From: an uncultured Oscillospiraceae bacterium
Lineage (GTDB): Bacteria; Bacillota; Clostridia; Oscillospirales; Acutalibacteraceae
Length of the DNA: 64,000 nucleotides
Assembly (NCBI GenBank): GCA_900539845.1
Contig: UQDP01000002.1
Coordinates: forward strand, 124,001-188,000
Reading direction: 5' to 3'
Shown piece by piece: positions 25,800 through 35,152 of this stretch (positions are counted from its first letter, which is position 1; every line of letters begins with the position of its first letter). The notes beneath the pieces were generated by a model that saw only the letters and a program-made list of their open reading frames with translations, searched no databases and was not told where the DNA came from. The translations under genes and the position numbers were made by a program.

Positions 25800-25828
25800 T
25801 TTACATATGTAAGCGATTGGTTTATAAT
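25800..25828 (+). promoter_or_regulatory. Sigma-A promoter of proS
   Basis: TTTACA (25800-25805), a 17-base spacer and TATAAT (25823-25828). The leader of about 39 bases is too short for a T-box, and none is seen. Confidence 0.7.
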
Positions 25829-25873
25829 ATCTTTGCTTAATTTTAATTAAATAATATATATTGAGGAGTTATT

Positions 25874-27316
25874 ATGGCAAAAGAGCAAAAAAAGATGGTG
25901 GACGACATCACCTCTATGGACGAGGATTTTGCGAAATGGTACACCGATATTTGCAAAAAGGCGGAGCTGATTGAGTACACAAGCGTAAAAGGCTGTATGG
26001 TTATCCGCCCCTACGGTTACGCCATATGGGAAAATATTCAGAGAATACTTGACGGAATGTTCAAGGAAACCGGGCACGAGAACGTGTGCATGCCTATGTT
26101 TATACCCGAAAGCCTTTTGCAAAAGGAAAAAGACCATGTTGAAGGTTTTGCGCCGGAATGCGCCTGGGTAACAATGGGCGGCAGCGAGCAGCTTGAAGAG
26201 CGCCTTTGCATTCGCCCTACTTCCGAAACGCTATTTTGCGAGCATTTTAAAAATATAGTTCATTCCTACAGAGATCTTCCCAAGCTTTACAATCAGTGGG
26301 TTTCGGTTGTGCGCTGGGAAAAAACGACCAGACCGTTCCTGCGTTCCAGAGAATTTTTGTGGCAGGAAGGCCACACGCTGCACGCTACTGCCGAAGAGGC
26401 TATTGAGGAAACCGAAAGAATGCTCGGCATTTACACAGAATTCTGCCAAAAGTATCTTGCCATGCCCGTTGTTCAGGGTATGAAAACAGACAGCGATAAG
26501 TTTGCCGGCGCGGAGCGCACATACTGTATTGAAGCGCTTATGCACGACGGTAAGGCGCTTCAGGCAGGCACCTCCCATTATTTCGGAGACGGTTTCGCGA
26601 AGGCGTTTGACATTCAGTTTGCGGATAAGGAAAACAAGCTTTGCTATCCGTTCCAGACCTCTTGGGGCATGACGACACGCCTTATCGGCGCTATCATTAT
26701 GACCCACGGCGACAACAACGGTCTTGTTCTGCCGCCTGCCGTTGCCCCCATACAGGTTATGGTGATTCCGATTGCGCAGCACAAGGAAAGCGTGCTTGAA
26801 AAAGCCAATGCGGTCTGCGCCAGACTGAAAAAGATCTGCCGCGCGGGCATTGACGCTTCCGAAAATTCACCCGGCTGGAAATTTGCCGAATATGAAATGA
26901 AAGGCGTTCCGCTCAGGGTAGAGATCGGACCCAAGGATATAGAAAAAAATCAGTGCGTTATCGTTACGCGCCACAACAGGGAAAAAACTTTCGTTTCGCT
27001 TGACGAGCTTGAGCAGATCATTCCGCAAAAGCTTGAAGAGGTGCGCAGCGGCCTTTATGAGGCTGCCCTTGAAAACAGGGAAAGACGCACATACGTCTGC
27101 AAAACAATGGATGAGATTACCAAAGTGCTTGAGGAAAACGGAGACGGTTTTGTTAAGGCAATGTGGTGCGGAGACGAAGCATGTGAGGATAAGGTCAAAG
27201 AAATCACCGGCGTCGGCTCCAGATGCATACCGAAAGAGCAGGAGCATATTGCAGACACCTGTGTCTGCTGCGGAAAGCCTGCTAAGAAAATGCTCTATTG
27301 GGGCAAAGCGTATTAA
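25874..27316 (+). CDS. proS: Proline--tRNA ligase, archaeal/eukaryotic type (ProS type 3)
   Basis: This class II synthetase charges tRNA-Pro with proline. The 480-residue length and lack of the bacterial insertion domain mark the type 3 (archaeal-like) form. It has [19 protein letters not shown], the [12 protein letters not shown] class II motif 2 region, [22 protein letters not shown] and motif 3 [19 protein letters not shown] zinc-type C-terminal end has [24 protein letters not shown] and a terminal Tyr. The start follows TTGAGGAGTTATT. galE follows on the same strand. Confidence 0.96.
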   Translation: MAKEQKKMVDDITSMDEDFAKWYTDICKKAELIEYTSVKGCMVIRPYGYAIWENIQRILDGMFKETGHENVCMPMFIPESLLQKEKDHVEGFAPECAWVTMGGSEQLEERLCIRPTSETLFCEHFKNIVHSYRDLPKLYNQWVSVVRWEKTTRPFLRSREFLWQEGHTLHATAEEAIEETERMLGIYTEFCQKYLAMPVVQGMKTDSDKFAGAERTYCIEALMHDGKALQAGTSHYFGDGFAKAFDIQFADKENKLCYPFQTSWGMTTRLIGAIIMTHGDNNGLVLPPAVAPIQVMVIPIAQHKESVLEKANAVCARLKKICRAGIDASENSPGWKFAEYEMKGVPLRVEIGPKDIEKNQCVIVTRHNREKTFVSLDELEQIIPQKLEEVRSGLYEAALENRERRTYVCKTMDEITKVLEENGDGFVKAMWCGDEACEDKVKEITGVGSRCIPKEQEHIADTCVCCGKPAKKMLYWGKAY

Positions 27317-27364
27317 TATTATTAAGGTATAAAATATTTGATATAGATTTACGGAGGTAATCAT

Positions 27365-28381
27365 ATGGCAGTATTGGTAACGGGTGGAGCCGGATACATC
27401 GGCAGCCACACCTGCGTTGAACTTCTCAATGCGGGGCAGGACGTAGTTATCATCGATAACTTCTATAATTGCAAAAAATCCAGTCTGGACAGAATAAGAG
27501 CACTGGTAAACAAAGATTTCAAATTTTATGAGTGCGATATCAGAGACAGGGAAACGCTTGATTCCGTTTTTAAAAAAGAAAAGATTGATTCCGTTATCCA
27601 TTTTGCCGGTCTCAAAGCAGTAGGTGAAAGCGTTCATAAGCCTCTTGAGTATTTTGACAACAACGTAAACGGTACGCTTGTGCTGCTTGACGTTATGCGT
27701 AACAACGGCTGCAAGAAGATCGTTTTCTCCTCCTCGGCAACGGTTTACGGAATGAACAATGTTTCTCCGCTCACCGAGGATATGGAAGTCGGCGGCGTTA
27801 CAAACCCCTACGGACGTACGAAATATATGATAGAGTGCATACTCAAGGACCTCTATGTTTCAGACAACAGCTGGTCCATCTGCCTGCTTCGCTACTTCAA
27901 CCCCATCGGCGCGCACAAGAGCGGCACTATGGGCGAGGATCCCAACGGTATCCCCAACAACCTTATGCCGTATATCACTCAGGTTGCGATCGGAAAGCGC
28001 GAATACCTGAACGTGTGGGGCAATGATTATGACACGCCGGACGGAACGGGAGTACGTGATTACATTCATGTTGTGGACCTTGCGCTCGGTCACTTGAAGG
28101 CGGTTGAAAAGGTGGAGAGCGGCAGCGGACTGTTCATATACAACCTCGGAACCGGCAAAGGATACAGCGTGCTGGACGTTGTTAAGGCATTTGAAAAGGC
28201 TTCCGGCGTTGAAATTCCTTACAAAATAGGCCCTCGCCGTGAGGGTGACATAGCAACCTGCTATTCAGACCCCGGCAAAGCATACAGCGAACTCGGCTGG
28301 AAAGCGGAAAGAGATATTGAGGAAATGTGCGAGGACAGCTGGCGCTGGCAAAAGCAGAATCCGAACGGCTATCCTGACTGA
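27365..28381 (+). CDS. galE: UDP-glucose 4-epimerase
   Basis: The 338-residue short-chain dehydrogenase-type enzyme interconverts UDP-glucose and UDP-galactose with bound NAD. It has the glycine motif GGAGYIGSH (7-15), FSSSATVYG with the catalytic Ser/Thr, and the YGRTKYMIE Tyr-Lys pair. LRYFNPIGAHKSG and EDPNGIPNNLMPYI are classic GalE. The start follows ACGGAGGTAATCAT. It is 48 bases after proS. UDP-galactose could feed the surface polysaccharide made by the cluster at the left end, which is inference. Confidence 0.95.
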   Translation: MAVLVTGGAGYIGSHTCVELLNAGQDVVIIDNFYNCKKSSLDRIRALVNKDFKFYECDIRDRETLDSVFKKEKIDSVIHFAGLKAVGESVHKPLEYFDNNVNGTLVLLDVMRNNGCKKIVFSSSATVYGMNNVSPLTEDMEVGGVTNPYGRTKYMIECILKDLYVSDNSWSICLLRYFNPIGAHKSGTMGEDPNGIPNNLMPYITQVAIGKREYLNVWGNDYDTPDGTGVRDYIHVVDLALGHLKAVEKVESGSGLFIYNLGTGKGYSVLDVVKAFEKASGVEIPYKIGPRREGDIATCYSDPGKAYSELGWKAERDIEEMCEDSWRWQKQNPNGYPD

Positions 28382-28408
28382 AGTTCCGATGACCGGCACA
28401 GTTGGTTT

Positions 28409-28741
28409 ATGAAAACATTTGAAAAATTAAAACATAAAACGATAAAATTTTGCAAATGGATATGGAGCGAGTGCAAGGACTGGCGCACGCTTGTGTTGCT
28501 GCTGATTGTTGTGGTTATCATGTATACGCCTGTGTGGGGCGGATACCTGCTGCATATACTATTCGGGATCAAGTGGGGTTCCGTTGTTGCAACGGCATAT
28601 CTTGCTTTCTGGGCGGGTCCGTTTACGCCTTACTTTCCGCTTTGCATTGCAATCACATTCGGAATAAAGCGGCTGATAGAAAAGATCAAAGGCAAAAAGA
28701 ATATGCAAACAGATGAACAAAAATCGCAAACCTTTGAATAA
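28409..28741 (+). CDS. Small membrane protein of unknown function
   Basis: The 110-residue protein has a basic, aromatic N-terminus (KTIKFCKWIWSECKDWRTL) and two hydrophobic segments (LVLLLIVVVIMYTPVWGGYL and ATAYLAFWAGPFTPYFPLCIAITFGI). A short charged tail follows. It lies 27 bases after galE with a strong terminator behind it, so it is probably the last gene of that unit. The ribosome site is weak. Similar short proteins occur in Clostridia, but no function is known. Confidence 0.65.
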   Translation: MKTFEKLKHKTIKFCKWIWSECKDWRTLVLLLIVVVIMYTPVWGGYLLHILFGIKWGSVVATAYLAFWAGPFTPYFPLCIAITFGIKRLIEKIKGKKNMQTDEQKSQTFE

Positions 28742-28794
28742 AAAGCGATACTTGCATAAAAGAAATAAAAACAATTGGGCATCGCTCCCTGCGG

Positions 28795-28826
28795 AAAGGC
28801 TGTGAAATCACAGCCTTTCTTTTTTA
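28795..28826 (+). terminator. Terminator of the proS-galE unit
   Basis: A perfect 10-bp stem (28795-28804 with 28809-28818, loop AAAT) is followed by CTTTTTTA. Confidence 0.85.
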
Positions 28827-28886
28827 TGGAATGAAAGCATTGAACCGAAAAGAGGATTGTTTACCCTGTTGGAATCTTTCGGACAA

Positions 28887-28922
28887 ATAAAAAATCGGAG
28901 CCGCTCCATGAGGAGCAGCTCC
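28887..28922 (-). terminator. Terminator of the LPNTG surface protein gene
   Basis: On the minus strand an 11-bp stem with one G-T pair (28912-28922 with 28897-28907, 4-base loop) is followed by GATTTTTTATT. It starts 21 bases after the stop codon. Confidence 0.8.
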
Positions 28923-28942
28923 TTTAAATTTTTAAAGAACAA

Positions 28943-31900
28943 TTAGTCTTTAACGATTCTCTTTTTAAGGATGAACCAAACAGCAGCGCCGACTGCGATT
29001 GCAATTACAACAGTGAGAACGCCCATTCCCGCTACTTCAGCCGCACCTGTGTTCGGCAGGTTCGGATTGTTTACGGAAGGAAGCTTTCCGCCGTTATTGT
29101 TGTTATCGCCTGTGTTTGAGCCGCCGCCCGGATTTGAAGGATCGGTCGGATCTGTCGGATCACTCGGGTCCGGATCGGGACCGGGTGCGGGTTCGCCGCT
29201 TTCATCAGCAAATACTACGCTGATGGCTACATCTGTTACATTCTGGTTTGCTACGTCAGCTGAAGTAACTTCCGCACCGTTTACAGTGTATTCGTAAGCA
29301 GTCTTGCCTGCTGCTGCGGCAACAGCCTGACCGTTTACAGTGAGAGAATCGATCGTGTAGCCTGCGTCAGCAGTGATCGTGAAGGTCTTGGAATCAGCCT
29401 GCTTAACCTCTACCGTGCCTGCCGGGTCAATGGCACCGCCCTGGCCTGCGGCAGCTTCTACTCTCCAGATCTCATTGCCTGTCGGAACAGCGCCGATAAA
29501 AATGTTATCCAAAAGAAGTCCGTATCCGTCTATCTTGCCTGCGGCAACGATCGGATCAAGAACCTGCGCGATTACCGTGTTGATAAGGCTTGTAAGATTA
29601 TCGGGAACAAGACCTACGATGAGATCTTTAAGAGCGGCATATGTGTCCGCGTCTGCAAGAGCTACATCATACAGCCAGTAGAATACGGTTGAGAAGCAGC
29701 TGTCTGCATCGCCTGTTCTGAGAAGTACATTCTCGTTATAGATCGTCTTGCTGGGAACAACACTGAGTGTTGCGCAGTTTGCAAGAGTGGTCCACGGCAG
29801 ATCGCCGATGTTGAGAACAAGCTCTGTACCGTCACCGATCAAAGCGCCGATGTCGATTGAATCGGGGATCATATTGTTGATAGCAGCGGTTGAAAGGTCA
29901 AGACCGAGCGTGGTAAGATCAAGCAGCGGACCTTCACCGGCAAATGATGCTGCAAGTCCTTCAAGGGACACGATTTTACCCTGATCCGAAAGGACTTTCT
30001 GGATATAGGTATTGAGTCTGTCTCCGTCTACCACATAAGCAAGTCTCGGAAGAACATCTACAAGTGTGTTGACCGGGTCTGCGGCAAGCGGATCCACAAT
30101 ATTTGCGAACAGAGAATCTAAAATCGGTCTCAGGAATTCATCTGCGGCAACAGCGGCGCCGGATGTTTCCTTAACCTCATAATAATTCGCTTTGTACTCT
30201 TCTGTTGTGGGCAGATCGTTCAGACCGAGCTGCTCAAGCAGAGGAAGAAGGTTCTCATAGATACCGGCAGTGTAATCACCCTGATCGGTTATCTGATAAT
30301 CAAACATTCTGAGACCGATATTGGCTGTAACCGTAAGGATGCCCATCGCCTTGAATGAGATCTGCGCATCTGGATCCAGTAACTGTGTTATCGGACGGAT
30401 AACTGCAAGAAGAGCGTCTATAAATCCGTCTTTATCGCCGTCTGTGAAGCCCCAGTCCTCGGCTGTAAAGTCGATAGCGGCAATCTTATCCAGAATATTT
30501 GTGCCCTCCGGATCCTCATCCGTTACTTCCGCAGCATTGATCTTATCTACAACGCCCTTGAACTGCTCCTCGGGCAGAGAACCTGTGATGTATTCCGGAG
30601 TGATAACCCCGCTGATGATCTCGCCAATCGTTACAAGATCCTCAATGCTGGTCTCATTGTGAGAAAGCGTTGCATAAAGATCAAATATCATATTTACGAT
30701 ATCTGCTTTATAAAGGTTCTGAGAAAGGATATCTCCGATATTTACAAAACCGCCGAGAAGATTCTCAAGGCTGTCTATGAAATTCTGGATGCCGCCTTCC
30801 GTCCAAGCTACCTTGCTGTTTGTGGGACGAACGAAAGCAGTCGGCTGGAACGCCGCAAGCTCGTCTGAAAAATCAGTGGTATCCTTTATAGGAGCAACCA
30901 TCTGAACGAACTTACTCAAAGTTTCCTCCGGGATAGCAGCCTTGTTATCGGAGCTAAGCTGAGCATACAGGCTCTTTGCTTCGGTAATGTTCTCATCGGT
31001 AAGCGCGTCCATATCAATGCCGTTTACATACTCGATAAAATCATTGAGAAGAGCTTCATTGATATAAGCATTCATCTCATCAAGCATAGCGGAACCTGTA
31101 TAAGTAGAAACAGACGGGGAATTGTTGTATGCTTCTGTAGCGTCTGTTGATTCGTTCAATTCAATCGGAACATTGAAGGTTGCGGCAAGCACCAGTGTTG
31201 AATTGCTGAGAAGGTTGGAAGCCATGCCCTTAACAGATTCGTCAAGATTATTGTAAGCGTCCACCGTCGCTTTGATCTCGTCCAGATCTGCGCTTTCTCT
31301 GTCATTGATCAGAGCTGCGCCCGCGTCAACAACATCATTAACAACCTCTGTAATACCTTTATAATAAGGCTCATACAGTCCAAGAAGGAAATCGAGAGTT
31401 TTATCGGCTACCGCGACTCTGTCGCTGAGCGTAAGGTCATAATACTCCTGCCAAGCGGCAAGGTATGTGGCGCCGTTCTGATCCGCCTTCCAGGTACCTG
31501 TCTTATCACTGTAGCTCCACTGAATATAAGTGGACTTAGAAACGCTGGACGGGTTCTTGCCCGCTTCGGTCTCATTATCCTGAACAATATTGAACTCATA
31601 ATTCACTATATTGCTGAACACAGTGCTTCTGGCACTGGTTCCTGTATTATAGAAATAGAAACCGTTCTGACCGCCTGAGGAAGCGGGATTCAGATAGTTT
31701 GCGAAATCTTGCTGCTCCGCGCTCATACCGACAAGCGTCTCAGCCCAAGTCTCGTAAGCCTCTATAGCCTCTGTGTTGTCTTTCCAGTTTGTGGAACCGG
31801 AGATCGCGGAACCGTTATATGTTTTCGCGTAAAACGCTTTGAAAACATCGTATACTTCCACATAGGTTTCCGGCAGTTCACCTACAACCGCCTCAATGTC

Positions 31901-32290
31901 GGCAAGGTGATTGATTGTGGTGTCAATGTACTGAGCAGTGCTGGCGCTGCCCTCATTGAGATCTCTTGCAACGGATTGAACCACATAATAAAGAAGGAAG
32001 CCGTAATAAGCTCTGTCAAGCTCAAGCTTCTGTTCTTCCGACAACGCCTTTACTTTTGAAGTGGCAGCGTTGTAATCCGCTACAGCCTGCTCATGTCTTT
32101 CCTGATTGCTGGTATTAAACAGATATGTTCTGTTATCATAAAACGCTGAAATACTTGTTTCAGCATCTGTAACAGCCGTATCTTCCGTTGTGCCTTCATC
32201 AGCGGCTATAGCATAGAAGCCGACCGTGAATGTGGAAAGCACCATAACTACCGCGAGAAAAACGCTGAGCAGCTTTTTGCTTTTTGTCAT
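28943..32290 (-). CDS. Large LPNTG-anchored surface protein
   Basis: The 1115-residue secreted protein has a signal peptide (MTKSKKLLSVFLAVVMVLST, likely cleaved after GFYAIA) and a long acidic, mostly helical body without a recognised enzyme domain. Near the C-terminus is a beta repeat of the bacterial-repeat type (GGAIDPAGTVEVKQADSKTF, then GYTIDSLTVNG). A Pro/Asp/Asn/Gly-rich wall-spanning stretch follows, and then the sortase signal LPNTG with a hydrophobic helix and a KKRIVKD tail. It would be linked to the cell wall by sortase A or a similar enzyme; no sortase gene is in the window. The ATG at 32290 follows AAAAAAGGAGAGATTTTG. It is monocistronic. A binding or adhesion role is inferred only. 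Confidence 0.88.
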   Translation of the reverse strand: MTKSKKLLSVFLAVVMVLSTFTVGFYAIAADEGTTEDTAVTDAETSISAFYDNRTYLFNTSNQERHEQAVADYNAATSKVKALSEEQKLELDRAYYGFLLYYVVQSVARDLNEGSASTAQYIDTTINHLADIEAVVGELPETYVEVYDVFKAFYAKTYNGSAISGSTNWKDNTEAIEAYETWAETLVGMSAEQQDFANYLNPASSGGQNGFYFYNTGTSARSTVFSNIVNYEFNIVQDNETEAGKNPSSVSKSTYIQWSYSDKTGTWKADQNGATYLAAWQEYYDLTLSDRVAVADKTLDFLLGLYEPYYKGITEVVNDVVDAGAALINDRESADLDEIKATVDAYNNLDESVKGMASNLLSNSTLVLAATFNVPIELNESTDATEAYNNSPSVSTYTGSAMLDEMNAYINEALLNDFIEYVNGIDMDALTDENITEAKSLYAQLSSDNKAAIPEETLSKFVQMVAPIKDTTDFSDELAAFQPTAFVRPTNSKVAWTEGGIQNFIDSLENLLGGFVNIGDILSQNLYKADIVNMIFDLYATLSHNETSIEDLVTIGEIISGVITPEYITGSLPEEQFKGVVDKINAAEVTDEDPEGTNILDKIAAIDFTAEDWGFTDGDKDGFIDALLAVIRPITQLLDPDAQISFKAMGILTVTANIGLRMFDYQITDQGDYTAGIYENLLPLLEQLGLNDLPTTEEYKANYYEVKETSGAAVAADEFLRPILDSLFANIVDPLAADPVNTLVDVLPRLAYVVDGDRLNTYIQKVLSDQGKIVSLEGLAASFAGEGPLLDLTTLGLDLSTAAINNMIPDSIDIGALIGDGTELVLNIGDLPWTTLANCATLSVVPSKTIYNENVLLRTGDADSCFSTVFYWLYDVALADADTYAALKDLIVGLVPDNLTSLINTVIAQVLDPIVAAGKIDGYGLLLDNIFIGAVPTGNEIWRVEAAAGQGGAIDPAGTVEVKQADSKTFTITADAGYTIDSLTVNGQAVAAAAGKTAYEYTVNGAEVTSADVANQNVTDVAISVVFADESGEPAPGPDPDPSDPTDPTDPSNPGGGSNTGDNNNNGGKLPSVNNPNLPNTGAAEVAGMGVLTVVIAIAVGAAVWFILKKRIVKD

Positions 32291-32352
32291 CAAAATCTCT
32301 CCTTTTTTGATAGTTTCGCTTTCGGCCAAAAAACAGACCGTTTGCAAACTTA

Positions 32353-32381
32353 ATTATATAATTACTAATTTATAATGTCAA
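32353..32381 (-). promoter_or_regulatory. Consensus sigma-A promoter of the surface protein gene
   Basis: On the minus strand TTGACA (32376-32381), exactly 17 bases, TATAAT (32353-32358): both hexamers match the consensus perfectly. The leader is about 55 bases to the ATG at 32290. This predicts strong, largely constitutive transcription. Confidence 0.85.
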
Positions 32382-32640
32382 GTATTTAACGATTATCCGT
32401 GTTTTATATTCATGAATTTGTTATAAATAGACATTATCCGTCTTCCTTATTTGTGTATTTTTTACAAATTTTCACTGTATCGGAAAATATAAGAATTTTT
32501 TATAAACACAGACTGTTATATAAATATTTGTCTGAAATCCATATAAAAAAAAGAAAAAATAATGCAAATAAAAGAAATTTTTTAATCAATACTCCGCCTT
32601 GTACTTTTTTCCTATACAAAAAGTATTGACATTATAACAG
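32382..32640. other. AT-rich intergenic stretch without a gene
   Basis: About 260 very AT-rich bases between the surface protein promoter and the hairpin at 32646. A 76-codon plus-strand frame here is low-complexity (Lys, Asn, Tyr, Phe) with no ribosome site and is not called. A lone TTGACA at 32626-32631 has no matching -10. Confidence 0.6.
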
Positions 32641-32645
32641 AATTA

Positions 32646-32671
32646 AACCTCCGCTGTGCACAACGGAGGTT
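32646..32671 (-). terminator. Possible terminator of the recD2-mreB-cobO-ECF unit
   Basis: A perfect 8-bp stem (32664-32671 with 32646-32653, 10-base loop) lies about 43 bases after the last gene. The tail TTTAATTCTG on the minus strand is only partly T-rich. Confidence 0.45.
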
Positions 32672-32713
32672 CTTGATATCTAAGAGTGTATTCACAATAT
32701 AATTGCGATTCGT

Positions 32714-32980
32714 TCATATTTTATCCTTGAATAGCAGTATCAAAATGATATCAACAACAAAAAGACAGAGCGCTATGATACCGCCGATAAGCGCTTTATT
32801 CGCTTTGCGCTCCTGCTGCGGTGTAAGCTGCGCCTTTTTTTGCTTCATAACAATGGGCACGGCAATACCCATAGCGCCGAACGCAGGACAAATTCCGATC
32901 GTGCATATACCTATTATAGACATAGTGAACGCAAAGGACAAAAGCTTTTCAACAGGATCGGTATTTTTTTTATCTTTCAT
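32714..32980 (-). CDS. Small two-helix membrane protein (DUF4190-like)
   Basis: The 88-residue protein has two hydrophobic segments (SFAFTMSIIGICTIGICPAFGAMGIAVPIVM and ALIGGIIALCLFVVDIILILLF) separated by a charged loop KQKKAQLTPQQERKANK. This is the layout of DUF4190-type small membrane proteins. The ATG at 32980 (MKDKKNT) follows GGGAGTGATACAT. It overlaps the S-component gene by 11 bases, so it is cotranscribed and translationally coupled. Function unknown. Confidence 0.65.
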   Translation of the reverse strand: MKDKKNTDPVEKLLSFAFTMSIIGICTIGICPAFGAMGIAVPIVMKQKKAQLTPQQERKANKALIGGIIALCLFVVDIILILLFKDKI

Positions 32981-33680
32981 ATGTATCACTCCCGATGATC
33001 CCGTATTTTTCAACAACACGGTTTATCTTTTTTATAAAAGTCTCTCCGAACAGGAACAAAAATATTGCCGTCGCCGCGCCGAATATTGCCGAAAACGGCG
33101 CGCCCGCGGCATAAACAGCAGCTATGCCTTTCAGAGTATAATCACTCAGCATTGCCAAAACGGAGCTGAGATCGGCGATGATGCCGTAAAGCCCAAAGGA
33201 AAGCACAAACCCGACAGAAGCAAGCTGCCACCGGCCCGGCTTCAGCTTTGAAAAGACAAGTCCGGCTGCAAAGCCGACAGCCCCGAGCGCGACCATCTGG
33301 AACGGAGTCCACATACCCTGCCCGAACAGAAAGTTGGAAACGAAAGCAGACATTGCGCCGATGATATATCCGCGCTGCGGACCGAGGCACACGGCGGAAA
33401 CAATCACCACCGCCGCAATGGGCTTAAACTGGGGCACAAGATAAAACACAGCCCTTGAGACCACGGCAAGCGCGATCAGCACGGCAACGAGCGCAACCTC
33501 CCGTGCCGGCGGAGCCGATCTTTCATAGCTTATAAAAAACGGCAGAAGCGAAAGCACAAGGAGAATTGCCGCGGCAAGATAATAAGACGCCGACTGCGCA
33601 AAAAACAACTGCCACACGGCAACAAACACGAGAGACACTGCCATAAATATTAAAAAAACAAGATTCGCGCCGCGTTTCAC
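32970..33680 (-). CDS. ECF transporter S component (probable cobalamin-type)
   Basis: The 236-residue membrane protein is the substrate-binding subunit of an energy-coupling factor importer. Two extra N-terminal helices (NLVFLIFMAVSLVFVAVWQ and YLAAAILLVLSLLPFFI) precede the usual six-helix S domain, starting with REVALVAVLIALAVVSRAVFYLVPQFKPIAAVVIVSAVCLG. The start is a GTG overlapping the ecfA stop (GTGA) behind GGAGG. Cobalamin as substrate is inferred from the CobO gene in the operon. Confidence 0.78.
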   Translation of the reverse strand: MKRGANLVFLIFMAVSLVFVAVWQLFFAQSASYYLAAAILLVLSLLPFFISYERSAPPAREVALVAVLIALAVVSRAVFYLVPQFKPIAAVVIVSAVCLGPQRGYIIGAMSAFVSNFLFGQGMWTPFQMVALGAVGFAAGLVFSKLKPGRWQLASVGFVLSFGLYGIIADLSSVLAMLSDYTLKGIAAVYAAGAPFSAIFGAATAIFLFLFGETFIKKINRVVEKYGIIGSDTYER

Positions 33681-35152
33681 TTCACCGCCTCCGCATCATC
33701 CACAGAAACGATTCTGCCGCCGCTCATGGCGGACAGCGACGTGGTGTAAACATCCAGCGAGGCAAAAAAGCGCCTGCGTGTATCCGCCGCGGCTATGCCG
33801 CCGTTAAACAGGAACGCCGCATGATCCGCATACCTGCCGGCGAACTCCAGATCATGTGTTGCAGCCACAACCGTTTTGCCCTGAGCGCACCACTGCCGCA
33901 GCATCTGCGCGAACTGCGCGCGGAACACTGCGTCCGTGCCCTTTGTAGGCTCGTCCAAAAGCAAAATATCCGCGCCCGAAGCAACAGCCTTGGCAAGCGC
34001 AAGGCGCTGCGCCTCTCCGCCGCTGAGATCAAACGGATTTCTGTTTTTAAGCGTTTCAAGCCCGAAGCTTTGCAGAAGCTCTTCGCTCTGAACCTCCTGC
34101 CCAACAGTATCACACAGAAAAAGAGAATACACATTCTGCGGCATGTAGACCGTTTTATCATTTGCTTTTACCCTGCCGCCGTACGGCTTCAACAAACCTG
34201 CAAGGCATTTGAGCAAGGTGGTTTTGCCGCTGCCGTTGGCGCCGACGATCATATTGATTTTACCGCTTTCGGCTTTATAGTCAAGTCCGAAAAGCACATC
34301 GGGCGCGCCTTTTTGATAAGCAAAGGCAAGTCCTTTTGCCTTGATTGCAAATTTTTTTGGCTCGCCTTCCGTAAAGCTTTTTTCCTTTACAGATAGAATT
34401 TCCCTGCGCGCAGCGGCAAAATCAAGCGTTCGGCTTTTTAAAAGCAGCGTATATGGCGGCAGCATCAGCGCCATATCTTTTTTTGAATCTGCAAGATAAC
34501 CGGCGAAATCCGCCGGCATGCCGCAGAATGAAGCCGAGCCGTTTTCAAGAAAAACGACTCTGTCCGCATTGCCGAGCAGGTCGCAGGTATGCTCACATAT
34601 AAGAACGGTTACGCCGCGCTCCTTATTGAGCCGCAGCACGGCATTTCTGAAATTCTGAGCCGAAACGGGGTCAAGCTGCGAACAAGGCTCGTCCAGCAGC
34701 AGTATATCCGGCTTTGCCGAAGCGGCGCAGGCAAGCGCGAGAAGCTGTTTCACACCGCCGGACAGATTTTCGGTCTTTTCGTTTATGTATTTATTCAGGT
34801 TAAAATAGCTTGCGGTCTCTGCGATTCGCAGGGAGATCTCGCTTCGGTTCATATCACTGTTCTGAAGCGCAAAAGCAAGCTCGCCGAAAACCGTGTCCGT
34901 AATCAGATTGCTCTCCACGTTCTGACCGACAAAACCTGTTTTCCGTGTATCCATACGGATCTCACCGCCGAGTTTGCCGAACGGCGCAATCTCCTTTTTG
35001 AGCAGGCGCAGCAGCGTGCTTTTACCGCTGCCCGACCTGCCGCAGAGCAGGATAAACTCTCCGCTTTCAACGAATAGGTTTATATCCGCAAGCGCAGGTC
35101 CGTCCTCTCCGGGATAGGTAAAGCTTAAATTTTTGACTTCAAGAATCGCCAT
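33677..35152 (-). CDS. ecfA: ECF transporter ATPase with two fused ABC domains
   Basis: The 491-residue protein holds two complete ATPase domains. The first has Walker A GRSGSGKST (38-46), signature LSGGVKQ and LLLDEPCSQLDP. The second has GANGSGKTT around residue 300, signature LSGGEAQ and LLLDEPTKGTD. It therefore replaces separate EcfA1 and EcfA2 subunits. ATP hydrolysis drives the tilting of the S component through EcfT. The start follows GCGGAGGACGTTAA and overlaps ecfT by 28 bases. This double form is common in dedicated ECF systems of Clostridia. Confidence 0.92.
   Translation of the reverse strand: MAILEVKNLSFTYPGEDGPALADINLFVESGEFILLCGRSGSGKSTLLRLLKKEIAPFGKLGGEIRMDTRKTGFVGQNVESNLITDTVFGELAFALQNSDMNRSEISLRIAETASYFNLNKYINEKTENLSGGVKQLLALACAASAKPDILLLDEPCSQLDPVSAQNFRNAVLRLNKERGVTVLICEHTCDLLGNADRVVFLENGSASFCGMPADFAGYLADSKKDMALMLPPYTLLLKSRTLDFAAARREILSVKEKSFTEGEPKKFAIKAKGLAFAYQKGAPDVLFGLDYKAESGKINMIVGANGSGKTTLLKCLAGLLKPYGGRVKANDKTVYMPQNVYSLFLCDTVGQEVQSEELLQSFGLETLKNRNPFDLSGGEAQRLALAKAVASGADILLLDEPTKGTDAVFRAQFAQMLRQWCAQGKTVVAATHDLEFAGRYADHAAFLFNGGIAAADTRRRFFASLDVYTTSLSAMSGGRIVSVDDAEAVK

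Noticed and set aside
25666..25873. T-box or other tRNA-sensing leader for proS
   Set aside because: The predicted proS leader is only about 39 bases and shows no T-box sequence.
32399..32629. 76-codon plus-strand frame
   Set aside because: It is AT-rich and low-complexity without a ribosome site or neighbour support.
32626..32660. Plus-strand promoter starting at TTGACA 32626
   Set aside because: No -10 hexamer lies 16-18 bases downstream, and no gene follows on that strand.
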